Shown here in pieces: positions 20,910 to 31,619 of a DNA stretch of 64,000 nucleotides. The translations under genes were made by a program, and so were the position numbers. The stretch is from Coprinus comatus. Lineage: Eukaryota > Basidiomycota > Agaricomycetes > Agaricales > Agaricaceae. Positions within the stretch are counted from its first letter, which is position 1. Each line of letters starts with the position of its first letter. Where the stretch lies: NCBI GenBank assembly GCA_034638255.1, contig JAWPGT010000102.1, forward strand, positions 1 through 64,000, written 5' to 3'. The notes under the pieces were generated by a model, which saw nothing but the letters and a program-made list of their open reading frames with translations, had not been told where the DNA came from and ran no database searches.

Positions 20910-23068
20910 ATGTTGATGCCAGACTCTGAGGATAATGTTGTTGGTGATGAGAGCTACGCCATGCGGAACCCTCTCCTACCCACACAGAACCTTCGTCCTC
21001 GAACTCACTGCCCTTCTCTATCCGACACAGAATTATTCTCCAAGAAAGCTTCCGCAAAGAGGAGAAAAATCAAGAACAATGCCATGAATGAAGAAATCAG
21101 CAAAATACATTCAAGCTGCAAGGAGCAAATTACTGAAATCACAACAAAGTTCAATGTTCTGCCTCAAACCATACGTGATAGTGTATACCACATTTTGTCA
21201 TTCAAGAAAGAACGTCCGCTGACTTGGTGGAATGCCTGTCAGTCAGCTAAATGTGAGGAGTTAAAAAAGAGTAAGCATGTTATCCTCTTTTTTGTTTGAA
21301 GTATGAAAGTCTAATCATCTGTTCAAGATTTTCCTCATAGATGATTCTCTACTCAAGAAATCCGCTGCCAGATCAAGGATAAAGCAAGTTACACCCAAGA
21401 AGAAAAAGACGAAATTATGGTGATGGCACAAGCAAAACGAGACCTTAAGGCAACTGGAAAATGTCCAACCAACTGGAGTTCACTAAAGGATGTTTACCAG
21501 ACCTCTGACTGGGTCATCTCTGAGGTAGGTAACTATCTATTGTCTTCAACAAGTCTGAGAAACTAAAAACATGATAACAACTCTTAGATCCGGAAAATGA
21601 CTGCACGGACTGGCGTTCTGACTATGTTTGCAGCCGCCAAAGGCCATAGGAATGACCTGAACGGTCCAACCATTTTTGAAAGCGAAAATGCGACCGGCTT
21701 CTGTCAGCAAGCCTTGGGGGTGTTGCCAATGGACCTTGCTGGGCGGCTTGAGTGCTGGGGAGTGGCTGGTGGAACAGGTACATATCATTAAACTCTCCTA
21801 TCTCCACAAATACTTATGAGGACCATTCTTGAAAGCCTTCCCCACCATACAAGACAGGACTACCCTCCGTAAGGAATGTACTCTCATGATTTTGAAGGGT
21901 CTTCGTAAGTTTTGCTGGCTATGTGATTGTGTTCAAATGATTAATAATATTTTTCTCAGAGGAGCTGACCAGAGGGATTGTCAAGAAGATGAACTATGAA
22001 AACTACTCACAATCGATTGTTCTTTGTTACCATGTCGCCCTTGAGGGTTGGCCTAATGGTTTTCCATTGACCAACCCTTCTAACCTTGCCGTTGATCATG
22101 TTCGAAAGCTCCGTGATGCCTTGATGTCTCGTAAATGTTATTGGAAGAAATTATCAGAAAAAGAAGTTGAGGAGTATGAAAAGAGATATGATGAGCGGGT
22201 GGAAAGTGGAGAGTGTACGGTGATGCACAGGAAGACAAGATCGGATAAGAACAAGAAGAGGATGAGAATTGAGGATAAAAATCGTGACGAGAGAAGAGGT
22301 TGGATATGAGAGGTGACGACGTCCACGAGTTCCCAAATCTCCCGCCAGCTTCCTCCCAATACTCTTTCTGCTATGGCAGAATATACAGCAGAGTCAGATA
22401 ATGAGTCTGTGGAGTCCAACCATGGTGATATTGGTGAAACAGAGGTTCCTGAAATACCATCCAACAACACAATTTTCGATGGCTGGCACACTGAATCCGA
22501 GTTGCCGTTCACTGTCTCTGACTACAACTTCCCAACTTCCACAATGGCTACTACATCTACTTCCATTTCTACATCTACTGTGTCAAATACCAATCACTTG
22601 TTCTCCTTCATGTCTGAGCTTCATTCAGACATACCACCAGGTGACGCAGCCTATACAATACCAGCATACATGACTTCAAACAGTCTCTTTACAATGCCAA
22701 TGGACCCTGATTGTGCCGCCACGTCAATTGCATCAGATTCTGCTCCAAATTGGTATGACACCTTTGATTGCAATACGCCTATGATTCAAATTCAACAATG
22801 GGAACCAGCTCCTCCAAGTTCAACTCCAGTACAAGAAGTTTTTTTGCCCCAACCTGCACTTTCCCCCCCTCCAGTAGAATCGCATCAGGAACTAACTTTA
22901 CCAACCCCATCAGAAGACCCTTCCCTGGCTCATCCAACCCCTGGTGACGACTTACAATCTTCACCTCAACGCTCCATCATTCAAGCAGATAAAGAGCCTG
23001 TTACTTGTCATACGACTCGTACTAGTTCACGTTTGCGAGGTCGTCATGTTCGGGTAAACTTTGATTAA
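20910..23068 (+). CDS. Conserved agaricomycete transposon-associated protein of unknown function
   Basis: From ATG 20910 (MLMPDSEDN) the gene has several short exons. The first carries a basic stretch SAKRRKIKNNAMNEEISKIH and LTWWNACQSAKCEELKK. A second (about 21340-21524) leads to a GTAGGT donor. A third (21590-21776) contains MTARTGVLTMFAAAKGHRND and GFCQQALGVLPMDLAGRLEC. A fourth (21960-22305) contains MNYENYSQSIVLCYHVALEG with WKKLSEKEVEEYEKRYDER and basic residues. The last (22313-23068) is acidic and Ser/Thr/Pro-rich, ending RLRGRHVRVNFD. I recognise the third and fourth parts as a family repeated many times in mushroom genomes, usually beside transposases, without assigned function. 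Its final 184 coding bases and 3' flank form the right inverted repeat. Junctions around 21300 and 22305 are inferred. Confidence 0.65.
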
Positions 23069-23864
23069 GTTCTTCTCCCAGAAATGTTGAATGTACTACT
23101 AGTTTATTTAGTTACTGAATCATAATGGAGTAGGTAAGGGTAGATAGTTTGATATTAAAATAAACGGTAGTGGCATAGTGACTTGTCTAGTCACCAAAAT
23201 TGTGGCATTGCCAAGAGTTCGGAATAAGTCCTGACTGCCTTGAAGTCCTGACAAAACTGGTTGGTGGTAACCACTAGCGATAATGCTAATGGTAAGCCTT
23301 AGAACACTCAGATCGAGTATCCTGTGGCAGTTGAAGTATGAGATAGAGAAGACTCTCAACAGCATGCCTAATGCAATATTTTTATTTGATATTTAGAGGA
23401 TAATGGCAGTTCCGTGTCAAGAAGTGTCAAGCTTCGAGACTCTCAGGGTGACGTCTGACATAAATACCAAAATAGGGAGAGAGCAACATAAGATCTGTCG
23501 ATCTGAAATTGGAACTTGAGCCAGCATTGAAACGCCGGCATGTGTGATGTCAACAGTTTGTCCGAGGTCCTGCCACATTCGAGACTTCGCAAGACTCGAC
23601 GCGTCCTGCCCCCTGCACGCGTGCCTGTATGCTGGTAACACTTTAACGCATCGAGGACACACATTTTTGATCTCAGTGAAGTGAGTTTTGGTGGATTTTT
23701 ACTGTAGTTAAAATTCAACGTGTCGAAGATGCATGTTTTTGTTTTTACTGTAGTTACTCCCAATACATAGTTGTAGTTACTATTAGTATGAGATTTCAAA
23801 GTTAGTAACAGTATCTACCCCACACGTAGGAGGGTGTTATTATTATTGAGCTCGCATACTCACG
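22885..23864 (-). repeat. Right arm (980 bp) of the long inverted repeat
   Basis: This is the reverse complement of 11572-12550 with few differences. It starts inside the last exon of the gene at 20910-23068, at TCAGGAACTAAC, and ends at CTCGCATACTCACG (23864). The two arms enclose 10.3 kb and the whole module spans 12.3 kb. The near-identity implies a recent duplication or ongoing gene conversion. Confidence 0.92.
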
Positions 23865-24016
23865 CATTGAGCTTCATGTGTACTCATGCGTTTGGTGCCT
23901 GGCATTGGACAAATTCACACGTTCAAGAGTACCCGGTACCCGGTTCAACATGTACAATTAAAAATAGAGTCTGCGGATAACTTTTGGTGAATTATAGCAG
24001 GACACAGCCTGGCAGT

Positions 24017-24075
24017 GGACACATCTAATTAGGCCCTCCACAAGGGCCTGATGACAGGCCTAATTAGATATGTCC
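24017..24075. repeat. 19-bp inverted repeat with an internal nested palindrome
   Basis: GGACACATCTAATTAGGCC (24017-24035) pairs with 24057-24075 with one mismatch. The 21-nt loop itself contains AGGCCCT and AGGGCCT, so the structure could extend into a cruciform. It lies about 150 bp outside the right arm of the large module. No function is evident. Confidence 0.75.
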
Positions 24076-24092
24076 AGTGGGAGCGACAGGTG

Positions 24093-24545
24093 ATGTGTAG
24101 TGTATGTTGCATAGGTAGGTACAACTTACTTATGTTGAACTATTATTAGTTCTATCATGACATTCTCTAATGGCATTATGCTTGATGAGTATATATCTAT
24201 GATCTCTATCATGTGACTTAATATACTCTCGCACAGACCATAGACATTATGTATATAAACTTGTATTCCAGCATTATATACTACAGTTCCTCTTACCTCA
24301 ACAACCACCTCACCTCAGTAAGTCTAAGTTGTACCTACCCATGCAACACACACTACGCTATACTTTTAACAACTTACTGAGGTTGAGGTGGTTGTTGAGG
24401 TAGAAGGAACTAAGAGTATATAATGCTGGAATACAAGGTTTATATACATATCTACGTTGGTCTGTGCGAGAACATATTAGGTCACATGTTCATCAGTGTA
24501 ATGCCATAGAGAATGTCATTGTAGAACTAATAATAGTTCAACATG
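24093..24545. repeat. Nested inverted LTR-like repeats
   Basis: A segment starting TGTTGAACTATTATTAGTTC at 24132 and ending near CACCTCA (about 24318) recurs in inverted orientation at about 24370-24543, ending GTTCAACA. Both contain TATATAAACYTTGTATTCCAG-like sequence, as in an LTR promoter. The first copy is itself flanked by an inverted repeat of about 30 bp (near 24093-24127 and 24319-24352, core AGGTAGGTACAAC). No target duplication could be settled. It may be two solo LTRs inserted head-to-head or a fold-back element. Confidence 0.6.
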
Positions 24546-24559
24546 AACGTAAAGAGAAG

Positions 24560-25416
24560 ATTCTTCATCACAAACAATACATTGAATGGCGCCAATCACC
24601 CCCCTCACAACCTTCCTACAACCCTCAATCCCCCTTATCTCTTTATCCACACAAGCATAGATTGCATCTTGCTCAACGGCCAAGTGCTCAAAAAGTCACG
24701 ATCAGTGACTTTGTTACGAAATATCATGCTGTTTTCTTCCAGGCAGCACTGGCACGGTTCATTATTCTTGCCCATCATCCAACGTACTCTGCAGCTGAAG
24801 TTGAAAAGGCCATTTGGGGTGTCTATATGCCCCAAAAAGATTACTGGACCTGGGATCGGATCAAATTTATTCCAACAGATGCCTTTTCTCAAGTTGAATC
24901 TACAAGTGATTCCATCCATGCCAACCCCAAGACTGGTCGCTTTGATACCGTGTTAGTAAAGGTACAGGATGGTGGGAGTAGTGGTAACAAGATCCATGGT
25001 ACGTGAGCAATGAGCATTGTACTTTGATATATTTAATAACTACATATGCAGGGTATCAAGCTGCTCGTGTTCGTGTTATTTTTGCAATGCCACCTTCAAT
25101 ACGGTCTATGACTTTTTCATGTGAAGGTGACGTTCCTGTGCACCTCGCATATGTAGAATGGTACACAGCATTTCCACGACAACGCGAATCACACCATTCT
25201 ATGTACAAAATATCTCTACAATGTGACAGAGGTAGTACATCACCAGTAAGCAGTATCATTCCTATAACTTCTATAGCATGTAGCGTACATTTGTTTCCAT
25301 GCTTTGGTCCACGTGTACAGAGCAACTGGTCAAGTAGGGATGTTTTGGATCAGGCATCCTCTTTCTATGTAAACCTGTTCAGCAATAGGCATATGTATCA
25401 TTTGAACACAGAATAA
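24560..25416 (+). pseudogene. C-terminal region of a Plavaka/CACTA-type transposon protein, N-terminus missing
   Basis: The open stretch up to about 25001 contains TISDFVTKYHAVFFQAALAR, FDTVLVKVQDGG and, after an intron (about 25002-25050), GYQAARVRVIFAMP, HLAYVEWYTAFPRQ, IPITSIACSVHLFPCFGP and ASSFYVNLFSNRHMYHL. This order matches the conserved C-terminal part of large proteins of Plavaka-like (CACTA group) transposons that are common in mushrooms. The upstream transposase part is absent, and the frame enters directly from the LTR-like repeat at 24545, so this is a truncated piece. A match to other C-terminally related mushroom proteins cannot be excluded. Confidence 0.6.
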
Positions 25417-25636
25417 ATAGTTTTTATATATATCTAATATTCTAATAAACACCCTCGAAGCACCCTAGGTCCCTATGTACATTCATTCTAATGTGAAAGT
25501 ATCTTTGGGCTAGATAGAAAATAGTCTATGTATAATTTACACAATGAGTTCAGGTACAGATCTACGTTTATGTCAGATGGTCTGAAATACACCAAATTGT
25601 AATGTTTTATGACAATTTACTCAAATTATCCTACAA

Positions 25637-27052
25637 TTATGTATAATTCTCAATCTCCCGTTTTCCTGATGTACTTATTATATGCCTCTCCATGGCTTCC
25701 ATACGTAGCTGTTGGGCCTCCAATTTCTTATTAAACAGCTCGATGTTTCTCCTCATGAGTAGATCTACATCCTCCAATACTTCCTTTTCCAAATCATATT
25801 TGAGAGACTCAATACCAGGCTTCTCCCCCCCACTTCCACGGCTCTTCACCTCCAGGTTTGTCCGGTTCAAACCAGATTTTTTAAGCAGTGTCTCAACATA
25901 ATCGATCCGTGAGACAACATTAATGGCTCCACCCTTCCCTTCAATGTACGCGATTGTATCACGCTCTTGTGTTGTATCCAATTTCCGGAATACAGATGTA
26001 AGCATATCAATTTTGTCTTCAATACTTTTCATAGTAGATGCTTGGGCATCCAGTTTGTCGTTTGCTCTGTTTATCCCCAAGGCAATGTAAACCATCAGAG
26101 ATTTATCGAGGGTGTCTTTATGATCCATGAATCTAGCAGCATACTCGGCTAAGAGATTCTCATAGAGTTTAGATTTAAGTGTTTTTGCTATTCGTCAAAT
26201 CAGCGCTTCTTCAAATAGAAGACTAAGTTCAACCACAAAAATAACACACCTAAGAAGCTTTTCTTCAGATAAACGTCACAAGCCGATCCACACTCCTTTA
26301 TATCATTGGCAATTTGCTGAATTAAAGGCTGGAGCCTATCCTTCAAAACTATTCCATCAGGCCCAACGACATCCTGATCTCTGATATCTTTCAATCTAAT
26401 TTATGATTAGGTTCACTGTAAACGCCTGAATAGATCAATTCATATACTTAATACGTACTGGAATAATGTACAAATCATTTGTTGCATTTGAAGCTTGACT
26501 GCCATCACTTTCTGGTTGTTCTGCCTTCTTGACATATCAAGGGTCACGACAAGCTTGAACGCGACGACAGCCACTAACGATTAAGGAACCCACATAAATC
26601 TAATGTATATTATATTTATAATAGGTGGCAGAGACTGACCAGCGATGAAGGGATGGACTTGTCCCAGCACAGTCAACCCATCCATTACCACTTGAGCTGT
26701 TTCTGGAAAGGTAGATATTGCACTTTCGATACTCTTTCCATCCAACGGCTCAAGTCCTAACGCAGCCTTCTGAATGGTTGAAGCATTTTCTTTGTAAAAT
26801 GATATCATGTATGAGTCTCCTGATGAGGAGATGCGTTCACCTACATTTTAAAAAATACAAATATACAATGCATTGAGTAAAAGTGAATCAGATAGGTCCG
26901 TATAGACTCCGATAGACAAAGAACATACCGTATTCATCCGCGAGTTGTTCTCTCTTTCCAGGTGCCTGTTTGGAGTTCGCCAGTGTATTGTGAGCTTCTG
27001 CAAGAGTTTGCTCTGTTTCTGGAGCAGCACGAGCAGGAATGTGAGAAGACAT
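25637..27052 (-). CDS. Standalone protein resembling the N-terminal region of agaricomycete NLR (STAND) proteins
   Basis: From ATG 27052 (MSSHIPARAAPETEQTLAEA) the minus strand splices through exons near 26930-26650, 26570-26460 and 26395-26215 into the terminal exon ending 25637. Characteristic stretches are VVMDGLTVLGQVHPFIA, FKLVVTLDMSRRQNNQKV, VGPDGIVLKDRLQPLIQQIA with DIKECGSACDVYLKK, and in the last exon the helical VYIALGINRANDKLDAQ. The same order occurs at the N-terminus of many mushroom NLR-type proteins, upstream of a NACHT/NB-ARC ATPase. Here the reading frame stops after a charged helical tail (KKLEAQQLRMEAMERH), and no P-loop or repeat domain follows, so it is either a naturally short member or a truncation. 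The biochemical function of the domain is unknown to me. Confidence 0.6.
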
Positions 27053-27069
27053 TCAAATTTCAAGATGAT

Positions 27070-27630
27070 TTAGACAAGTGTGTTGGAAATTGGAATATAA
27101 TGTTGCTAGTCGGTGTTAAAGAGCAACTGGATGCCACAACCTACTTATACTATCCAAGAACGAGGACTTGAGGAGAGTGGGAAATGTGTTGTATATGAGT
27201 AACTACATGTCAGGTGTAGCTAAACTTGTCGATCTAATTCCCATTATCGCTTCCTTTATGATCTATCCACCCCACCCGTCCTTCTCATATTGTTGCCATC
27301 CGTCAATCCATTATTGTTACATATCTTCGATTTCACATACCATCTACTTTGGTTATTATATGTGTAGTGTGCGGCTTCTCTCTTGTATATATAATGCATC
27401 AGGTCTTATCCACTTGTACTTGTGACTCAAAGACATCACTTGTACTAAGTTGTGAGTCCTAGTCACGATATCCTACCCTCAGCTAAGCTGTCACCACGGT
27501 AAAACTCATTAATTCCAACACCATGTACAGCAATATCAGATTCACAACATTACATATAAGGAAGCATAGAATGCTGCAGAACAATAGAAGCAAGGAGCCT
27601 GGAAGCGTACCACAAATAGAGCACACCAGA
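27070..27630. other. Intergenic stretch, nothing recognised
   Basis: No gene is recognised between the NLR-N-like start codon and the MITE-like element. Confidence 0.5.
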
Positions 27631-27633
27631 GTA

Positions 27634-28210
27634 CACTACACCCTGGAAACAAAAATTCACATAAATTATCAAAACAATGATGTAACATTATTGAATATTC
27701 ACATTTAATAATTCTTGTCGATTATTGTACATTTTTTCTTAAGTTCTTCAAAATAGACAAAAGATTATTCTAACACATTATTGAAAAAATATCTTGAAGT
27801 TTCTGTCATCTAATGTTTTGATAATATTATAATAGTTTTCTTGGTAGAAATACAATAATTGGGGTAGGATATTGTAATATCATTAAATCCTGATTTAAAA
27901 AGTTTTTAGTACACTTTTTTTATTTTAAGATTATTAAATAAAAATGAAATTGAAGACTAAATAATATTACAATATTTTATCTTAACAATTGTAGCATTTA
28001 TAAAACACTTTTGTGATATTATCCAAGTCTCAAATCACTAAAAATTCATAATAATGTTTTTAATAATCTATCCACATAATCATTTCTTTATTTTGAAGTA
28101 CTTTAGAAAAAATATACAATAGTCTGGAGGAATTATTAAGGATGACTTTTCAATAATACCAAGTTATTGTTTTGATAATCTATGTGAATTTTTGTTTCCA
28201 CAGCGTAGTG
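27634..28210. mobile_element. 577-bp AT-rich MITE-like element with CACTAC ends
   Basis: The left end CACTACACCCTGGAAACAAA and the right end (reverse complement) CACTACGCTGTGGAAACAAA begin a terminal inverted repeat of roughly 50-75 bp, containing AATTCACATARATTATCAAA on both sides. The interior is very AT-rich and non-coding. CACTA-like termini suggest mobilisation by a CMC/Plavaka transposase. The bases outside (GTA left, AGT right) do not form a clear target duplication. Confidence 0.65.
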
Positions 28211-28829
28211 AGTAGTGGATTCAGCTCCTGAGGCCTGAGGCCCTGATCTTTGGCCAATTCCGGTGTCTATTGTGAGTCTGTCAAAAAACAACAACAGAAT
28301 GTTGTGTGACAAGTACCGTAGCATCCAATGGAGGACTATGTGTGTACACGACCCGAAGATTCTTGATCGATTTTCAATGTAACAACTTAAAAAATCCCAG
28401 TAGTTTTAGTAGTCATTCGAAAATAAACAGCTATCCATCACCCCTTTGGAATATGTTGAATATTGAGAAAATCTAACTAAAAAAACCTAAACATCCAACC
28501 TAGCCTAAAACGAGACACAAAAGGAGAAAGAAGATAGCAAAGAGAAAATAAAAGAGACCGAGAGACTGAGCGAGCGAGAGGAGAGAGATAACTTGAAAAT
28601 AATCGAAGGTAAAGAGAAAAAGAAGTGGAAAAAAGAGCGGAGAAGGTACTGCCACCTAGTATAAAAATAAAGGAACAAGAGTGTCGATTAGGAAGTGAAT
28701 AGAAAGAGAAAGAAAGTAGAAAAGAAAGGAGCCTGATGTTCATAAAAGCCAATACGAGAAAAAAAAGTTAATTATATGGGCCAATAACCCCAAACGACAC
28801 AACAAGCTTCGTCAATTATCAATTCTTTT
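28211..28829. other. Intergenic stretch with a purine-rich tract
   Basis: From about 28490 to 28750 the plus strand is strongly purine-rich (GAGA, AAAGAGA-type runs), downstream of the epsin stop codon. No gene is recognised. Confidence 0.5.
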
Positions 28830-30713
28830 TTAAAGGTCAAAGAAAGGTTTGTCGTTATTCTGTTGTTGTTGTTGCTGCTGTCTTGCGAATGGGTTATGAG
28901 AATTGGGAGCTCCGGTCGTATGCGCCACAATTTGACGTCCAGCATCCGTATATCCATACCTGCAACGAGAGTAGCGTCAATCAGTAGCATAAAATATGCA
29001 GCAAAAAGGATCGTACCTCAAAGCACCAATATTACCAAATGTATCCTGACCATCGTCCCTGTTTGCAAACAAACTTGCCAAATGGGCTTCATTCTCTCCC
29101 AACTCTTTCTTAGTTTTAACATTTAATGGTCTACCACCAGATGGTTGTGGGCTTGAAGAAGGAGCAGGAGCAGGGGAGTGTGAAGTAAGGGCAGACAAGT
29201 TGCTGGGATTGTGGTTCTCGTATGTACTGCTGAGGTTGAACGATGGTTGAGGCTTGTTTTGTTGATTGCTTGGTGTGAAGGAGGGAGAAACAGAAGGTGC
29301 GAATGGGTTATTGGAACTGAATCAAACTATGTTTTAATTTGTGTGAACATAGATATAGGAAGAAGACAAACCCAAAGCCGGTGGGCTGAGGTGCAATCTG
29401 TTGCTGGGCGAACAGATTTTGTTGCTGTTGTTGCTGTTGCTGCTGCTGCATCTGCAACATCTGCTGCTGACGCATCCATTCGTCTTGTTGTTGCTGTTGT
29501 TGCTGCTGCTGAGCCAACTGTTGTTGTTGAAGGAATTGCTGCTGCTGACGCAGGAATTCCGCCTTGGTAAGTGTATTAGAAATGTGATTATCAAATGGAT
29601 GTTGTCCATATGCTCACCTGTGCAGCTTCCTGCTCCATTTGTTGTTGATATGGATTGAATGATGTGAATTGTGGTTGAATGGAGGTAAACTGAGGTTGAA
29701 CAGAGGTAAACTGTGGTTGAAGGCCAACAGCATATGGAGTAGGGTCTAGCAGTGGGAACGGATTATTGCTGTGACTGTTACTCGGTGGAGGTCTGATAAA
29801 TGGTCAGTAGCGGATAACGTATCAGACGTATGGAACATACAGCTGCTGTGAATCGTCGAAGAGAGCCGAAGCATTTGAATCTTCAACAGCATGTTTACGT
29901 TGTTCTTCCTCAGCTTTGCTCAACTGAATGGCTTCCTGCAATTCTCTTTCTTCTGCAGCTTGCTGATCGATAGCGAGGGAACGCTTGCTTGCTTCAATTG
30001 CACGTCGAAGATCGTCATCATCTTTATTGCCTTTGCCACCTCGCTTCGAAGATCCACCATTCTGTCTTCTCTGCGCGTTCTCATCGTCCATTCCTTCTGG
30101 GAATTCATCTCCAGCCGCACCTCCAGCCCCACGCATCATACGATCGCGCATGGATGCTCGAGCACGTCGCTCCTCGCGCAGTCGAGCCTCGTCTTGAAGC
30201 AGATTTGTGATGTCTTTTGCCTTTTGACGAACATTTGCGCCTTGATCTTTACCGTCTTCATCCATGTATTGGAACTCTTTAAGCGTCTTGATTATATACA
30301 TGTTATCCCGGAAGTAGATAACGACGTTTTCTGATCCTTGGTGTAGACAATAATCGAGCACTGTCAGACTCTACATGAAGATTTAGTTCGTGTGCCTTGT
30401 TAAATAAGATGTATGGCGTCACCTTGAAAACATGTCTCCAGTTTTTTCCCTTATCGTTCAGCCTCTTGTCCAACATTTCCATAATTTCAATAAAGTCATT
30501 CCTAACCAGCGTCATGAGCCTCCGAGGCCATTACTGGAGAAATAAAAATCAGACGAACTGGTTATAAGTAAGCTGCGCAATCTCGTTCATCTGTGTTCCA
30601 GAAGGCCCCCAAGAATCGTTCGAAGTCGCATCGCGGACCTTGGCTTGTGTGTCCGAATAGCCCTTTGTATAGTTTTTTGTTATCCGCAGGGCGGCTTTGC
30701 CGAAGTGCTGCAT
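28830..30713 (-). CDS. Epsin (Ent1/Ent2-like ENTH-domain endocytic adaptor)
   Basis: The N-terminus from ATG 30713 (MQHFGKAALRITKNYTKGYS) continues with VRDATSNDSWGPSG, then MTLVRNDFIEIMEMLDKRLN, NWRHVFK, the LTVLDYCLHQGSENVV stretch and TLKEFQYMDEDGKDQGANVR. Together these form the phosphoinositide-binding ENTH domain. Next are basic-acidic linkers with two ubiquitin-interacting-type helices (DDDLRRAIEASKRSLA and ELQEAIQLSKAEEE). A long Gln-rich region (CAG/CAA runs, about 29400-29550) holds several NPF motifs, which bind EH-domain proteins, and the end is NNDKPFFDL with TAA at 28830. Epsins couple PI(4,5)P2 membranes, ubiquitinated cargo and clathrin/Ede1 during endocytosis. Introns are short. 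The start codon is 150 bp from the divergent gene at 30863. The polyglutamine block may vary in length between strains. Confidence 0.93.
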
Positions 30714-30862
30714 TGCTGGTGGTCGGTGGTCTATGGTCGAGTCTAGGGGCTGATGTGTGTGGCTGTCAATACATATTACGCAATCAATCAATATTTTTGG
30801 ACTTAGCAGATGCACACACACACGTGACCTAGGACCGTTTGGCTCTCCTCCCTCCTTTCCAC

Positions 30863-31611
30863 ATGCGTACTCCAGATGCAGGCTCTTTACCCATGACTGC
30901 TTTCAAGGCTTCTAAACGACGAAGAACATCTCCAAACGATACTACTAACTCTCCCTCTACGCCAATAACAAATCCGAAACTAATCACACCAGCCAATTAC
31001 AAGAAACTGAACATTACAAACCCAATTTGTGTTACTTGCCACCGATCCCTGAATGCTACACACCATCTGCTTTTATGTGCTCGGTAATTATTTCCTCTAC
31101 ATCAATTAGAATGCCAGACTAAAACTCTACTACGAACCAGTTGCTCCTCACCAACGTGTTTTATTTGTTCTAGGACATGCAATGTGTCTGTTTCTTCTAT
31201 GCCACCCACTCCTCAATTAACTCGTTCCTCTACGTCTTCACCTACAATACCTTCCCCGCAAAGAATGGCGCTAGCATTACAATCGAGTAATGTTGTCAAT
31301 TCCAACATCAACACCAACTCCAGTGGCATTTCTCGAAAACGAAGGAAATTCGTCGAAGATGATGATGTAATGGAAGTCAAAGTCAAAGAAGGTCAAGGCG
31401 AAAGGGATGAAGGTGAAGAGGACGATAGAATTGATATGATACCTGGCTGTGAAAGAATAATTTGTCGGAATTGTTGTTATGAGAACTCTCAAAAGTACGC
31501 CTCTTTTTCTTTTTCTTTTTCTCTCCGTGATTTTTGGTTTTTGACGCCAGAATTCTTTGTTCTTCTGTTTCTAGTAATTCAATTACTTGTTTCGATTGTT
31601 ATCGACGCTAG
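30863..31611 (+). CDS. Small Cys-rich, nuclear-looking protein (unknown function)
   Basis: From ATG 30863 (MRTPDAGSLPMTAFKASKRR) a basic Ser/Thr-rich leader is followed by ICVTCHRSL and LLLCAR. A GTAATT...CTAG intron (31083-31173) leads to TCNVSVSSMPPTP. A basic KRRKF stretch and an acidic segment follow, then CERIICRNCCYEN. A second intron (about 31495-31575) leads to NSITCFDCYRR and TAG at 31611. The pairs CxxC, CxC-like, CRNCC and CFDC could form a split zinc-binding module brought together across the linker. I do not recognise a named family. It is divergent from epsin with a 149-bp intergenic region. A start at an upstream in-frame codon is possible. Confidence 0.65.
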
Positions 31612-31619
31612 GCGCTAAC

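Noticed and set aside
11572..23864. Interpretation of the ~980-bp arms as ordinary transposon terminal inverted repeats
   Set aside because: Not accepted as proven: one end lies inside a coding exon and no target-site duplication is seen, so only a composite module or fold-back duplication is claimed.
29985..30334. Plus-strand open frames opposite epsin
   Set aside because: Shadows of the epsin coding sequence on the other strand.
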